Source: Garra rufa (Eukaryota; Chordata; Actinopteri; Cypriniformes; Cyprinidae). From it: a stretch of DNA of 64,000 bases. Shown piece after piece: positions 11,301-25,200 of this stretch. The position numbers were made by a program, and so were the translations under genes. Below the pieces are notes generated by a model. The model was not told where the DNA came from. It did not search any database and saw only the letters and a program-made list of their open reading frames with translations. How positions within the stretch are numbered: the stretch's first letter is position 1; each line of letters starts with the position of its first letter. Location: contig NC_133378.1 of NCBI RefSeq assembly GCF_049309525.1, positions 10,570,046-10,634,045 on the forward strand. The letters run 5' to 3'.

Positions 11301-14300
11301 AGTGCCACGTCTCTTCCTCAGAGTGCCGATGCTACCGTCTCAATGGCTTCTCGCTGCTCAAGCGCCTTCCTCTGTCCGCAGGTGGATCCGGGAGGCTACT
11401 TGAACAGCCGGTCGGTGATTGGTTGGAGCATATAGGCCTTCCGCAGTATGAGAGCAAGCTACTGCTCAATGGCTTTGACGACCTACGGTTCATGGTGAGT
11501 AACTCCTACCAAGTTTCTTTTATTATTTCTACACTTTTAAAAATAAAGGTGCTTCAAAAGGTTCTTCACAGCAATGCCATAGAAAAACCATTTTTGGTTC
11601 CACGAAGAACCATACAGCCTTTTGAGAAACAGAAAGGTTCTTCAGATGTTAAAGGTTCTTTATGGGACCATTTAGACAAAAAGATTCTTCTATGGCATCG
11701 TGAAGCACCTTTATTTGTAAGAATTTATACCTGTGCCTACTGTACTGTGCTCTCGAATACTTTGTTGTCTTTCTATGCCTTGTTCTTATTTTATCAAATC
11801 AGATTGTTATTAAGAAAAAATGATTACACATTACTCATCACCAAAGAGCTTTTGTATGTTGTGCATGCCAGTTTTGATGCTCTAGTGGTTGGAGATTATG
11901 CAGAGTGATTGCCTTCATGCAAACACTCAGAATAAGAGAGTTTTCTAGTACCATGGATGAATAAGCATTAAGTGTTTGCAAGTATACTGCCGTAGCAGAG
12001 CGAACCTGCAGCCAAGCAAACTTCTGTAGCAGCAGCAGGACAGTCAGCATTCCTCTTAAGCTAAGAGGTCAAATGAACAGTGAGGGTTCTTTGGTCTTAA
12101 CATGATTTGCCATAGCAATAACAGGCTCTTAATCAAGGCAGATGCCCTGGTCTTTATCGAGGGCCTGAATGATCAATCATTAACAATCTAATTAGGACGT
12201 TGTTACGAGATTGGATGCTAAGTGGAAGTTTGATTTAGACAGAGCTCAATCACTTCCGATAGCTGCAGACTGTAGACAACAGAAGTTTATAAAACACTAA
12301 GCCTGTGGAAAATAGACTTTAACAATCCCAATAAAGAATGTGTTTAAGTGGCTAAGCCACCAAGTACAGTGTCAACACCAAGAATGATACCTCAAATCAT
12401 GAGCTGTTACTTTTCTAAGCTACTCCTGATGAATTTCACCTGGTGGATGATAAAACAGGCCAAAGGTTTTCTCTGAAAGGAGACGCAAGTCATATCTAGG
12501 GACTAGAATATCATAGACTGGTGTTGAGATCTTTTGACATGGGTTCCAGAACTAGAGCACATTTTCTCAGTTTCTTGAAGAGCAGGTCACATGGGTTTTC
12601 AAAAAAATAACTTTTTAGCAGTTTGTAACGTACCTATCCTTTAACGTAAACAGTCTGCAAAGGTGTTAATCAAAAAAGTGCATGCTAAATAAAGATGCCT
12701 GCCTGCACGTGAAATAAATATACTCTGACCTGCCCACAAACACTTTCGCTAGTTGGTGTGTTTACATTATGTCAAGAAGACGCTGTGTTCAGTTCTGTGA
12801 AAGAAAGTTTGTTTTGTTTTCAATGCCGAAAGACAATGATGTGGAATCAGGTGTTGAAATTAATTTTTCCACGATACCACAGCAATACAATTAAAACCTT
12901 TTGTTGTGTGCTCGTCATTTTACCGAGGACTGCTTCTCTAATCTTGGCCTTTATCTTTTTTGGCTTGTAATCTTCTTTATTTTCGACTAACAAGCGTTTC
13001 CGAACCACAACCTGTAAGTACGATTGATACGTTATGTGTACATTTTCAAGTGAGTGCTCAAAATATCTAGTTGTTTGTGCTAATATGTGATGTATACCTA
13101 GTGCGGCTTTAGGTTTTCAGGTAAACCACAATGTTATTGTCTTACTGAAATAGTTCTAATAATTCACTGTGAATCCACTATTTCCTAAAAATGTGATGAT
13201 TAATGCAAACTGTCATTGTTCTAATTACTTTGTTTAATGATAAAGAATGTAACTTAGACATATTTTGGTTTGCAAACAGTTGTTTCATTAGTTAGTCACA
13301 TTAGGTTTTCACAATAAAACCCGCGCAATTGCTAAAAAAAACTAGCCCAACTGCATTTTGAGGGGGGTCCCCCGTTAAAAAACTTTTTCCGGTGTGTAAA
13401 AAACACGCTTTTTCTCAGGGTTCCCCCGGTAAATTCACATTCCAGGGATTAAATATGATGTTTTTGGGGTTGCTTCAACCCACGGACATCAAAAACAACT
13501 GAGGACTTGGCAACACAGATGGTAGCGCTCACTAACCTGTTCAAGTACTCCTCTCTCTACCAATCACAACAGGCTTGGCCAGCTGACCAATCAGAGCAGA
13601 GTAGGTTTACAGAAGGGAGGGGTTTACAGACATTACGCTCAAAACTGATTCAAATGAAACGTTTCGAAATAATTGACAAATGACATGTATAAATGTATAT
13701 TCTGAGAAAATTACAATGTTTTCTGACTTTAGATCCATTTAAACCTGTTGTAGGGTACTTCAACACAATATTAGGGCACTTTAAAATACCATATGACCTG
13801 CTCTTTAACATAGTGTATAAATATAGTTGCGATTGGTTACACTAGAGAAAAACCTTCTTTTTTTGGCTGTCGATTCATATTTCTAAGGATTCATGTATAG
13901 GGACAAGCCACAAAACAGGTTCTTGACCAGATGGAGAAGCCCATGAGGCTTTATGAAAGAAGCCTGATGCCGTATAAAGGGCTGTGTTTTTTTTACCATG
14001 TGAGGTAATGAGAATTGATGGTGATGCGGTTGAAAGCCTCAGCTGGCCGAGGGAGGCGATGTGTGTGTTGTAAATCAGCGATACAGACGGGTCCCTGGTC
14101 GCCCTCTGTTCCACGCCGAGCACCACCTCATTGCAGGAGTAATGAAGGTTTTATAGCCAAGCTGGTCAGCAGTAGGTGAGTGTGTGTGTGTCCACAGGCC
14201 CCATCCTGATGCATTGTCCATCTCTGCAGCACCTTCACAACATCATCCAAGATGTTCTTGCGTAGATAGAACATGCAATATGTGACCCTGGACCACAAAA

Positions 14301-15662
14301 CCAGTGTTTTGTAGCAGTAGCCAAAAATTCATTGCATGGGTCAAAAGTATCGATTTTTCTTTTATGCCAAAAACCATTAGGATGTCAAGCAAAGATCATG
14401 TTCCATGAAGATATTTTGTAAATTTCCTACCTTAAAGATATCAAAACTTAATTTTTGATTAGTAATGTGCATTGCTCAGAACTTCATTTGGACAACTCTA
14501 AAGTCGATTTTCTCAATATTTTTATTTTTTGCACCCTCAGATTCCGGATCTTCAAGTAGTTATATCTCGGCCAAATATTGTCCTGTCCCAACAAACCATA
14601 CATCAATGGAAACCGTATTTATTCAGCTTTTAGATGATGTATAGATCTGCATTTAAAAAAATTGACACTTATGACTGGTTTTGTGGTCCAGGGTCACATA
14701 TGAGGCTACAATCTATTAATACTCTGTTAGCCATTTGTAGTAACACTAAAGTTCAATTTAGCACTGTTGCATACAATAGTTATGCCAGTACAATACAATA
14801 GTGATGCCAATACAATTCTTCAATTTTCATAGCAAATTTGATACCTGAAAAACATGCAGTCTTGGTAAGCAGAAAATATTACTGACCCCAAACTTATTAT
14901 TAGTAGTGTACTGTATATGTGACCTTGGACCACAAAACCTGTCATAAATATAGATATTATAGATATTAGATTTTTTTGCACCCTCAGATTGCAGATTTCC
15001 AAATAGTTGTATCTTGGCCAAATATTGTCCTATCCTAAAAAACCATACATCAATTTAAAAAAGACACTTATGTCTGGTTTTGTGGTCCAGGGTCACATAT
15101 GAGGCTACTATTAATACTCTCTATACTATCTAATAGTAACTATTAATACTCTCAGTTAGCCATTTGTAGTGGCACTGTTGCATACAGTAGTTTGATAGTA
15201 ATACCAATACAATTCTATAATTTTTAGAGCAGTTTTGATACCTGAAAAAACTTATGCACATCTTGTACACACTTTATACTAAATACTTACTTTATGTATT
15301 TATTTTGAAAGAAATCAATACTTTTATTCAGCAACAACACATTTATTTTAAATAAACGTGACATTTCTAATCTTAAAAGTCGAATACACGCTGTTCTTAC
15401 GACTTTTCTACCCATCAAAGAAAATATTTGGTGTTTCCTCAAAAATAATTGGCAGCACAAATGTTTTAAACATTAAAAATAATAAGAAATGTTATTAAAT
15501 CAGCATTTTAGAATGGTTTCTGATGGATCATGTGACACTGAAGACTGGAGAAATGATGCTGAAAAATCAGCTTTGATGACAGGAATAAATTACATTTTAT
15601 ATTAAATATATTTAGTATATTAAAATAGAAAACCACTATTTAAAATTGCATTCAAATTTCAC

Positions 15663-15707
<45 letters not shown>

Positions 15708-18700
15708 TTTATTTTTTATTTTTTTGTAGAAAACTGTTATTTTAAGTTAAAAAACAATATTTTTTTAATTAAAATAAATGCAGTTTTAAGCAGAAAATAT
15801 TACAGACCCCAAGCTTTTTATTATTAGTGTACTGTAAATGTGACCTTGGCCCACAAAACCAGTCATAAATAGCACAGGTATATTTATAGCCAAATATATC
15901 AATATATATCAATATATCAATTACCAAAAATACATTGTATGGGTCAAAATTATTTCATTTATGCCAAAAATTGTTAGGATATTAAGTAAAGGTCATGTTC
16001 CATGAAGATATTTTGTAAATTTCCTACCATAAATATATCAAAACTTTTTGATTCGTAATATGCATTAATAAGACCTTCATTTGGACAACTTTAAAGGCGA
16101 TTTTCTCAATATTTAGATTTTTTTGCACTCTCAGATTCCAGATTTTCATATAGTTGTATCTTTTGGCCAAATATTGTCATATCTTAACAAACCATGCATA
16201 AATGGAAAGCTTATTTATTCAGCCCTTATGACTGGTTTTGTGGTCCAGGGTCACATGTAAGCATATATGCAGTTTCATTTCTTTTTATTCGGATAGTCAT
16301 TTTTGGGATTTGAGCATTCAGCACAACTGAGCTCCACAATAACACTTCCACTGATACAGGAGTTCAGTCTCTCTGCTGTGTACAGATTGCCTTGCCTGAA
16401 TGCATTTGTTGACTTGTTCTGATTTATACATGCAGGATTAATAAATCTTGGCTGGACCGTACAGCTGTACTCTCTTACATACTTAACTCTGAATATCTTA
16501 GTGGAGAGTAGTGAGGATTGAATTCAGCTTTGTTTATATGCTGGTCTGTACCTATCGTACTGTAGCCTACACACATTCAGCTTCTTAAGCAAAAGCCTCA
16601 ATTTCATCTCCATGCATTTGAAATTTCAAAGAAGGTCAGTCTTTTTTACAGTGAGCTGATTGGAAAGAGGCAGGCGTTTTAATACCTCAGCGGGTTTAGC
16701 ATCTTGAGCTGTCGATGTGTTTAATAGCTGCAGAATGCTTTGAACATCACTGTAAAGCTGCTTCCCGTCTTTGTGTGTTTTTTTCCACTTCCTCCCCAGT
16801 GCTTTTTGCTTTTTGGAGATGAAGACTTCATCTTTTTCAGCTCTGGCTCTGTTTTTTCATGTCAGAGTTGAGGATTGACTATACAGTCCCTTCTAAGCTA
16901 GTACTGGTGCAGGAAGCTTGGCTTTCTTACATGCATAAAAACATGCGTTTTATATCTTTTATAGCATTTCTTTACAGAATTCTCCTCACTATATTAAAAG
17001 ACGACAGGGCTCCAGGAGGTTACTAAAATGGTTGCTAATGCAACAAAATGTTTATGGCAATAATTTAAAATTTAGTCGCCATTGAAAACAGTCTGAAATG
17101 TTTTATTCATTTTTAAGATTTTTAATGTTTTTTTTAAGAAGTCTCGTCTGCTCACTAAGCCTGCATTTGTTTTATCTAAAATAAAGCAAAAGCAATAATA
17201 TTGTTAAAATATTTTTACTGTTTAAAATAACTGCTTTCTATTTGAATATATTATAAAATGTAATTTATTCCTGTGATCAAAGCTAATTTTCAGCTTCATT
17301 ACTCCAGTCTTCAGTGTTACATGGTCCTTCAGAAATCATTCTAATGTTCTGATTTGCTGTTCAAGAAACATTTTTATTATTATTATCAATATTTAAAACA
17401 GTCGAGTACTTTTTTTTCAGGATTCTTTGATGAATAGAAAGATTCAAAAGCTTGGGGTCAGTTACTGCTAATAAAAATATTTCAAAATTGTACTGTTTTT
17501 GATGTATTTTGGATCAAATAAATGCAGGCTTGGTGAGTAGAAGAGGCTTCTTTAAAAAACATTAAAAAAAATCTCACTGTTCAAAAACTTGTGACTGGTA
17601 GTGTATGTTTTCCTCAGATCTCTTATCATCTTCTAGGTTCCCGTTAGCTGGCAACTTGAGCCAGCTGATGGCAAAATTGCTCTCATGAGCTAGATCTTTT
17701 TAATGCATCAGTCAAAAAGATTCTCAACAGGTCAGGTATCAGTTGGAATCAGACTGTCAATGTCTTTTGAGTGAATTAATCATTCAGAGCCATGACTGAC
17801 TGAACCAAAAGTAAATTTTCAGTTACGCCTGATTAAACATTGAGGGACCATTCCTATGTATGTTTAGATTTGTGAGACTTACAACAGTGTTGTTTATGGT
17901 TGTTTATGTAACAATATTTGTTCAAAAAAAGTCATTTGACCTGACTTTTTGTTTGTTTATTTATTTATTTATTTGGGGAGGGACGACGAGGGGGATTCGC
18001 CTTTAACGATGTAGCATTGACAGCCGCTTCTGGGATGCGTCAGTGAGACGCAGGGCAGCTGCCCTGGTGAAAAAAACAGCTAAAACCAGCCTAGGCTGGT
18101 TGGCTGGTTTTAGCTGGTCAACCAGCCTGGTTTTAGCTGGTCATAGCTGGAAGGCAGGCTGGTTTTAGAGGGCTTTTGGCCACTTTTCCAGCCTGGCCAG
18201 GATGGTCAGGCTGGTCTTAGCTTGGCCAGGCTGGGAGACCAGCTAAAACCAGCTTAAACCAGCTAAGACCAGCCAACCAGCCTAGGCTGGTATTAGCTGT
18301 TTTTTTTCAGCAGGGATGATGTAAACACAAACATTGACTAGAGTTACGATTATCGGTTTTCACATCGGAGCCGCGCCGTAGATGTGTTCAGTGTGTGGTA
18401 AGAGATTTATTCATCATACAGTGTAGATAGCTTCACTAGCCTAATGCTGGAGCTGGTTTCGGGCATGTTAATAATGATCTCGCAGGCTGACGATAGGATC
18501 AACACTACTGTAGCATAATATTTACTCACCCTTCATGCATCCTTCTTTCAGATGAATGCAATCAGAGTTATATTTAAAATGATCCTGATACTCCCAAGCT
18601 TTAGAACTGAATGGCCTAGACAAGTGTTTCTCTCCATAGTCAATCCATAAAGTACCGCACATGGCTCCAGGGGGGTCAGTAAATGCCTCCTTTAGCGATC

Positions 18701-21700
18701 TGATGTGTTTTTGTAAGAAAAATATCCATATTTACAATGTAAGAATCACTTTAATCTAGTTTGCGCAGTTGTACGCAGGACTGAGACGCTGTTTAAGCTG
18801 TTCGTCAATCGCAACACAGTGGGACTGCTAACCAATCACAACACATTTTATTTTTCGGAAGGCGGACCTTCATCAAACTCTGAACTAATTGAGCCATTTG
18901 TGCCAGCCTGGGGAGAAAGCTATTGTAATAATTTACATTTTGTGAAAAATAATGCGTTTTTCAAACCACCAAGAATGAGAGCATGTTCTAGTGCACCCTC
19001 AAAACAGATAAGTGCAATCACAATAATTTATTTATTGTTAAAAAAAAAAAAAGCAGTTCAAATGATGATGCATTGCAGCCAGAGTCCACTCTGGTAGAAT
19101 ACAATAGTTTTGTATGAGGTGCAGAGCAGAATTTAAGTTGTTAATACCGAAAAAATGCCATTTAGATGCTGTAAATACGTCAGTATTGTATGCTTTAGTG
19201 TCTGTAAAGACGTACACTGTAAAAAGTAAACTTGGTTGTAAGTTGGATTACTATAACTATTTGAGTCTATTTAACGTGACTTTCTGCTTTCCAAATTGTA
19301 ACTTAGAATTGTACATTCTTTGCTTAGAAATGTATCTCAACTTTACATCTAGTTAAATATTTCAGTTTCAGGTTCAACAAGAAATTCAATTTAAGTTGAA
19401 TTAAGCAAAGAATGCAGCTGAATTGAATTAGAAAAATTTAAGTTGATAAAATGTAATTAAGTTGAAAAAACATTAAAAAAATTACTTCAATTGTTAACAT
19501 CTAAAATATAAGTTGATCCAACTGTTCACGTATGCAGTTAAATTAAGTTAGTGTAATGTAAATATTAGGATTGAATGAACTAAAATGATTTACTGTAACC
19601 CTTAAAGACCTAGAAGCACCTTTATATTTCTTTGTTTTTGTTTTTTTCAGACCTATTCTAGCAGTCAGCATCAATTGTCATATACTGTATCATTATAAAC
19701 ATAACTTGAACTTTATGTCTAGCTAATTTAAAATTACAATTTTCCTTTTGTTTTCTCTAAAAATTAGTAAATTTCCAGAATTTTAGGGAAAACGCTAGCA
19801 ACAATTGGGTGTTTTTTACTGTGTACTCAAACAAAAACTCCTGAAATTTTAAATTTTAAATTGTTTAGAAATTTGTATTTAGGTGTTTTACACTTCCAAA
19901 TAAAATTGTCTATATATAACATTCCCCAAGCAAGTTATAGCCATTTATTACAATATTATTATAGGCGCTTTTCAGTGAAAAACAGGCCCATTTAGTTTAT
20001 TGACAATATAGACCTGTCCAAAAACGTTGCAGGAGTAAAGTCATAGCAGAAACAGTGTAATATAATAGCAAAACGCAGGAAAAATAATTTACTTTTTCAG
20101 ATAAATATATTCTTAATCCGAGGATGAACAATAAATGCGAACAGTGTAGAAAGTAACACAAGAAAATTGCACAAATTTTCTTGTGCAACGAAAAAATAAA
20201 TAAATAAACAGTCCAAATTATTCACAAACTTCACACAAAATGAGAGACAAATACAGAGTGCAACCAAAAAAATAGTGCAAATAATCTCTACAAACTATAT
20301 AAGAATTAGTTACGTAATATAACAACCAAATAGATGGATCTGCTGGCTGTAGTCTGCGTCCGAATCTATTTTACCGGGACATCGCATAGTGACGCGAAAA
20401 CCTAAATTCCATTGCTTTATCCGATATGTACTGCTGTTTCATCCTTGTTTTTGGTTTGTGTTATGCCAAAGGGCTCTGTCACTTTGCGTTTGTTCAGATT
20501 TACAAAGAAACATACTAATCGGTGGTTCAAAAGGCCAAAACCTATGTTTATTGGTTGAATAGATGACAGTTTGAACCAATCTGGCCACAGGGGTGGGACT
20601 AAGCATCAACAATTGTTCCTGTTTGGCTCAGAGGCTCACTACGGAGCCTCTGAATATCCAAATGAGATATCACTGAAAAGAGTAGACTCTGTACATTACG
20701 AGACTTTTTAAAGCATTCAAATTGGATTAGCGGTTCAAACATTATTAAACATTTAAGATCAATAGTTATTTTTAGCCACGGGCGGCTGTCTTCGTCTTTG
20801 AGGGTTAAGTGTGATTGACCTAGGAAAATTAAGTTGACATTTATTACATAAAAATGTAATAAATTAAGTTGAAAAAACTTAACATTTTTAGTTGTTACCA
20901 ATTGAAGTAATTTTTTAAGTTGATCCAACTGTTCACTTTTTACAGTGTAAGTAAATATGCATTTTGTATGTCCACATTCTACCTAAAATACGTACGAATT
21001 GTCATGAGATCTGATCACATTGTCCATTTACCCTTCAGCTACAAGAAAAATAGGTAAAATACTTTGCAATTTGCTAGAGTTTTCCCGAACTGATGCAAGT
21101 AAGAGAAGATGCATTTGGAAAATGGGATTTCAGGATTCACATCTCTCAACTAGGGGTTCATGCATATTAAAAACTTTCTGAAAGTCATATCTGGTGTAAT
21201 AGTCTTGCTGTACTAGACAGCGACGCGTCTGTGCGTTCACCAAGCCGTGGTGCTTTCTCCATTACCCTCCTTTCCCAGCTAATTCCAAATGCATTTGCAT
21301 GGAGATGGAGTGCAGGAGTAAGCCTCAGAGGTCTCGCTTTCATTCGGATACCTGTGGTGAGGTCGTCTTACATCTCTCCAGAAGTGCATTACCGCCTATA
21401 TCCCGCTCTATTCCATCTTCCCATCCTGTCATCATCTCTGCGTTCCACTTCTCCTAAATTCACCCCAAAGCAGGCGATCGCCTTTGATCACGCATGAGAT
21501 ATTCGATCAATAATTGAGATGAGCTCGTCTGCCGTGTTTTTAGGTCTTGCATTAAGACTCTGCGTCCAATTTGACTTTAATATGTTGCTATTTTTTACCT
21601 GTGCTGGAGTATTAAAAGGCATTTAAAATTAAAGGGAAATTTGAGGACACAAAGTGGATTTCAAGAGATGCATTATGGGAGTTGTAATTCGCTGATGTCA

Positions 21701-22211
21701 GATATGATGGGTGGAAACATAATATTGAGTTAAACAGGTTAATTAAGTGTGTTTATTACATCCATTTGTTTCAGCAGAGCGCTGCGCTCTGCTGTTTGTC
21801 ATACCTGTGAGAACAACCTGATTTGTTTTTGGAAAGTAAGTGGAACGGAAGTTCGAATAAATGAGATGCGTCTATTTGTAGAATTGTATCTCAATATTTT
21901 TCAGCCTTTTGAGGATATGCAAGATGAATTGCATTTATATTTCCACATACAGAAAAGGTAGCCAATCACAACAGTGTCATTTAGTTTAACAAGAGCTGAA
22001 ATATTGTTTTCGGTTCAAGAAAAACTTCCAAATAGAAAGCTGGCGTTCTCCTCGCCACTGACCAACTTACAAAGTCATTCAAAGGGAGGGTGAGAAGTGG
22101 AATTAGCTTTATGTTTGGGGTCAGTGAATGGTTCTTCAGATTGACCTGCCAGAGAACAGAGCTGGTATCATGATCAGATATCACCACCTGTACCAGCTGC
22201 ATTTGTAGCCT

Positions 22212-22291
<80 letters not shown>

Positions 22292-25200
22292 CAATATCAG
22301 TCATTTTTGACCTTGTGGGGACGTTTTTTTGATTCCTATGAGGAAATGAGTTTATAAGTTTTTAGAAAAACTAAATCAGCAGAACAGAAAATACACTTAC
22401 AGTATAAAAACTATTACGCCTATGGAGTGTCACTATAAAACATGGACACCAGAGAGAGAGAATGTGGACAAACAAATAATTTAACAGCAAACACCGTAAA
22501 TGTGATTGCAAATTAATTGCATTGTCACAATTTTTTAAGTTTATAATTTTAAAGTGTTAGATCTTGTTTTTTCATATGTTTACTTACTGTTATGCAAAGC
22601 TTTTAAGAATGTAATACTTTTATTCAGAAAAAGATACATTAAATTGGCCAAAAGTGACGGTAGAGACTTTTATAGTACTACAAAACATTTCTGTTTCAAT
22701 TAAACTAGTATGAACCTTTCTATTCATTAAATCATTCTAAAAGAAAAAAGTTATATACAAAATATACCGAAAATATACAAAAAGTATTTTCAGCATTGAT
22801 AATGATAATCGACCTTGATGAATACAGTTTTTGCTGTATTTTCGATCACAGTTAGTTAATTTCATCAGCAATAATTCAATAATTTGAATTTGAATTTCAT
22901 ATTAATTTTAAATATTTCATATAATGTATTTAAATGAGACCTATTATGCCCCTTTTTACAATATGTAATATACAGTTGAGGTCAAAAGTTTACATACACC
23001 TTGCACAATCTGCAAATTGTTAATTATTTGACCAAAATAAGAGGGATCATGCAAAATACATGTTAGTGCTGAGCTGAATATGATATTTCACATAAAAGAT
23101 GTTTGCGTAAAGTACACAAGAGAAAAAAATAGTTGAATTTAGAAAAATGACCACATTTAAAAGTTTACATACACTTGATTTTTAATACTGTGTGGTTACC
23201 TGAATGATGCACAGCTGTGTGTTTTTAGTTTAGTCATAGTTGTTTATGAGTCCCTTGTTTGTCTTGGGCTGTATGATTTTGAGATTCATCTTTTCACACT
23301 GAGGTCAACTGAGGGACTCATATGCAACTATTACAGAAGGTTCAAACGCTCGCTGATGCTTCAGAAGAAAAAAACGATGCATTAAGAGAAAACTTTTTGA
23401 ACAGAATGAAAATGTGAACATTTTCCTTATTTTGCTTAAATATCATATATATGTATTTTTTCATTTAATACTGCCCTTCAGAAGCTACAGAAGATACTTC
23501 CATGTTTCCCAGAGGACAAAATAAGTTAAATTTACTCTGATCTTCAAATGCGTTACCTTTTGGAGCATCAGTAAGAGTTTGAACCTTCTGTAATAGTTGC
23601 ATATGAGTCCCTCAGTTGTCCTCAGTGTGAAAAGATGGATCTCAAAATCATACAGCCGATGTTGGAAAGGGTTGAAATACATGTTGTATGATACCTCTTA
23701 TTTCAGTAAAACATTTAGCAGATTCTGCAAACTAATGTAAACTTTTGACCTCAACTGTGCAGTAAGTCTCAGGTGTCCCCAGAATGTGTCTGTGAATTAT
23801 ATTATTTAAAAAATCTTGAGTGGAAGCAGAAACATGCTGTTGACTTGCATGTCTCTTTAAACGCAAATGAGCTGCTGCTCCCCGCCCCCTTTTGCAAAAT
23901 AGGACTGTGCCTTTACAGCTCGTACCTCAGATACTCTGATAAAAAAAAACATCTGTTTAGTTTTGATTATCATATCTATCATATCAAACCCATATTAGTT
24001 TAAATGTCTGATCATACAATTTTCTGAGCACACTTTCCGAATTTCCATTTTCCGAAGCACACGCACAGAAAGTGGCATGGCATGTGAGTACTAAACTAAG
24101 TTCTCTTTCATGTCTTATTGCACTTAAACTGTCAAATACACATACTTCTATGTTAAAAATGCACAAACAGTCGGTTATGTCTGTGAAGGTAAACAGCTGG
24201 GAAAGAAATCACATTTATATTGGATCTGTGTGGCAGCAGTGTAATATACAGTAAGTAAATCAATAAATCCACTACTCTCATCTTTTCTGAGGCTGGGACT
24301 CTAAATGGTGTTCTTGGCTTGTCTCTGCAGCCAAAGACAGAACAGTTAGCATGCTTTGCTCAAACTTTCCCCATGGCGTTAGTACTGGTACACCATTATC
24401 ACTGCAAAAACTAAATGGTGGCACCATGGGTGGAAATGTGCAGATTAAGGGGCAGTGTTAATATAATAAGATCCCCTTATCACAAAATAAGAGCAGCTCG
24501 TTTTTTTTCACAAGCAGATAAAGGCTTACAAAAATAATTACTGGGTTGTCCTTTTTTACATTTTCTGTGTTGGTAGATGCACCAGGGACCCAATTATAGC
24601 ACTTAATCATGGGAAAAAGTCAAATTTTCATGATATGTCATGAATAGTTAAGTTATTGTTAATTGTGGCAGAGTATTGGTTCACATTTACATTTGTCATA
24701 TACAATTTAAGAGCATTTTATTTTTCCATAGCTGGTCTTTAATTTGATACTATCTAAATAAAATAGGAAATGAGAATAATCGGTGCCTATAAATAAGGCA
24801 TCACTTGATGTCATTCACATGATGTGCAAAATGATTATGAATTCCTCTGTAGTCGTAAAGCATCTGCATCACTCCTTAAAGTTAAGTCAAGTTCCTCTAC
24901 ATTAAGAAGGATTTCCACCGAGGCTTTTCACGGCTCCAAAGCGCACAGATATTCTTTTGATTGCTCATACGTTGCTGCTGGAATTGAGCTGTTGTTTTGT
25001 GGACTTCTCTTATCAGTAGCTGATTTTCCTCTCTGCCGTCATGTGGAATCTCCTCACAACTGGAATCAAAGTTTTATTCTCAGATGTCTTTGTGAAATTG
25101 GATAGTTCTAAAGACATTATTTCTTTGTAAAGTTTGCAAAGTCTCAAGTCTCTGGAGCTGTGAGTCATACAAGCTTTTATTACTGCTGTTTGCTAAAGTA

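Noticed and set aside
11137..11403. Alternative frame overlapping the short-isoform start
   Set aside because: It overlaps the MMWQCHVS frame in another phase and shows no homology.
21981..22304. Thr/His-repeat ORF on the minus strand
   Set aside because: Translation of the (GT)n microsatellite.
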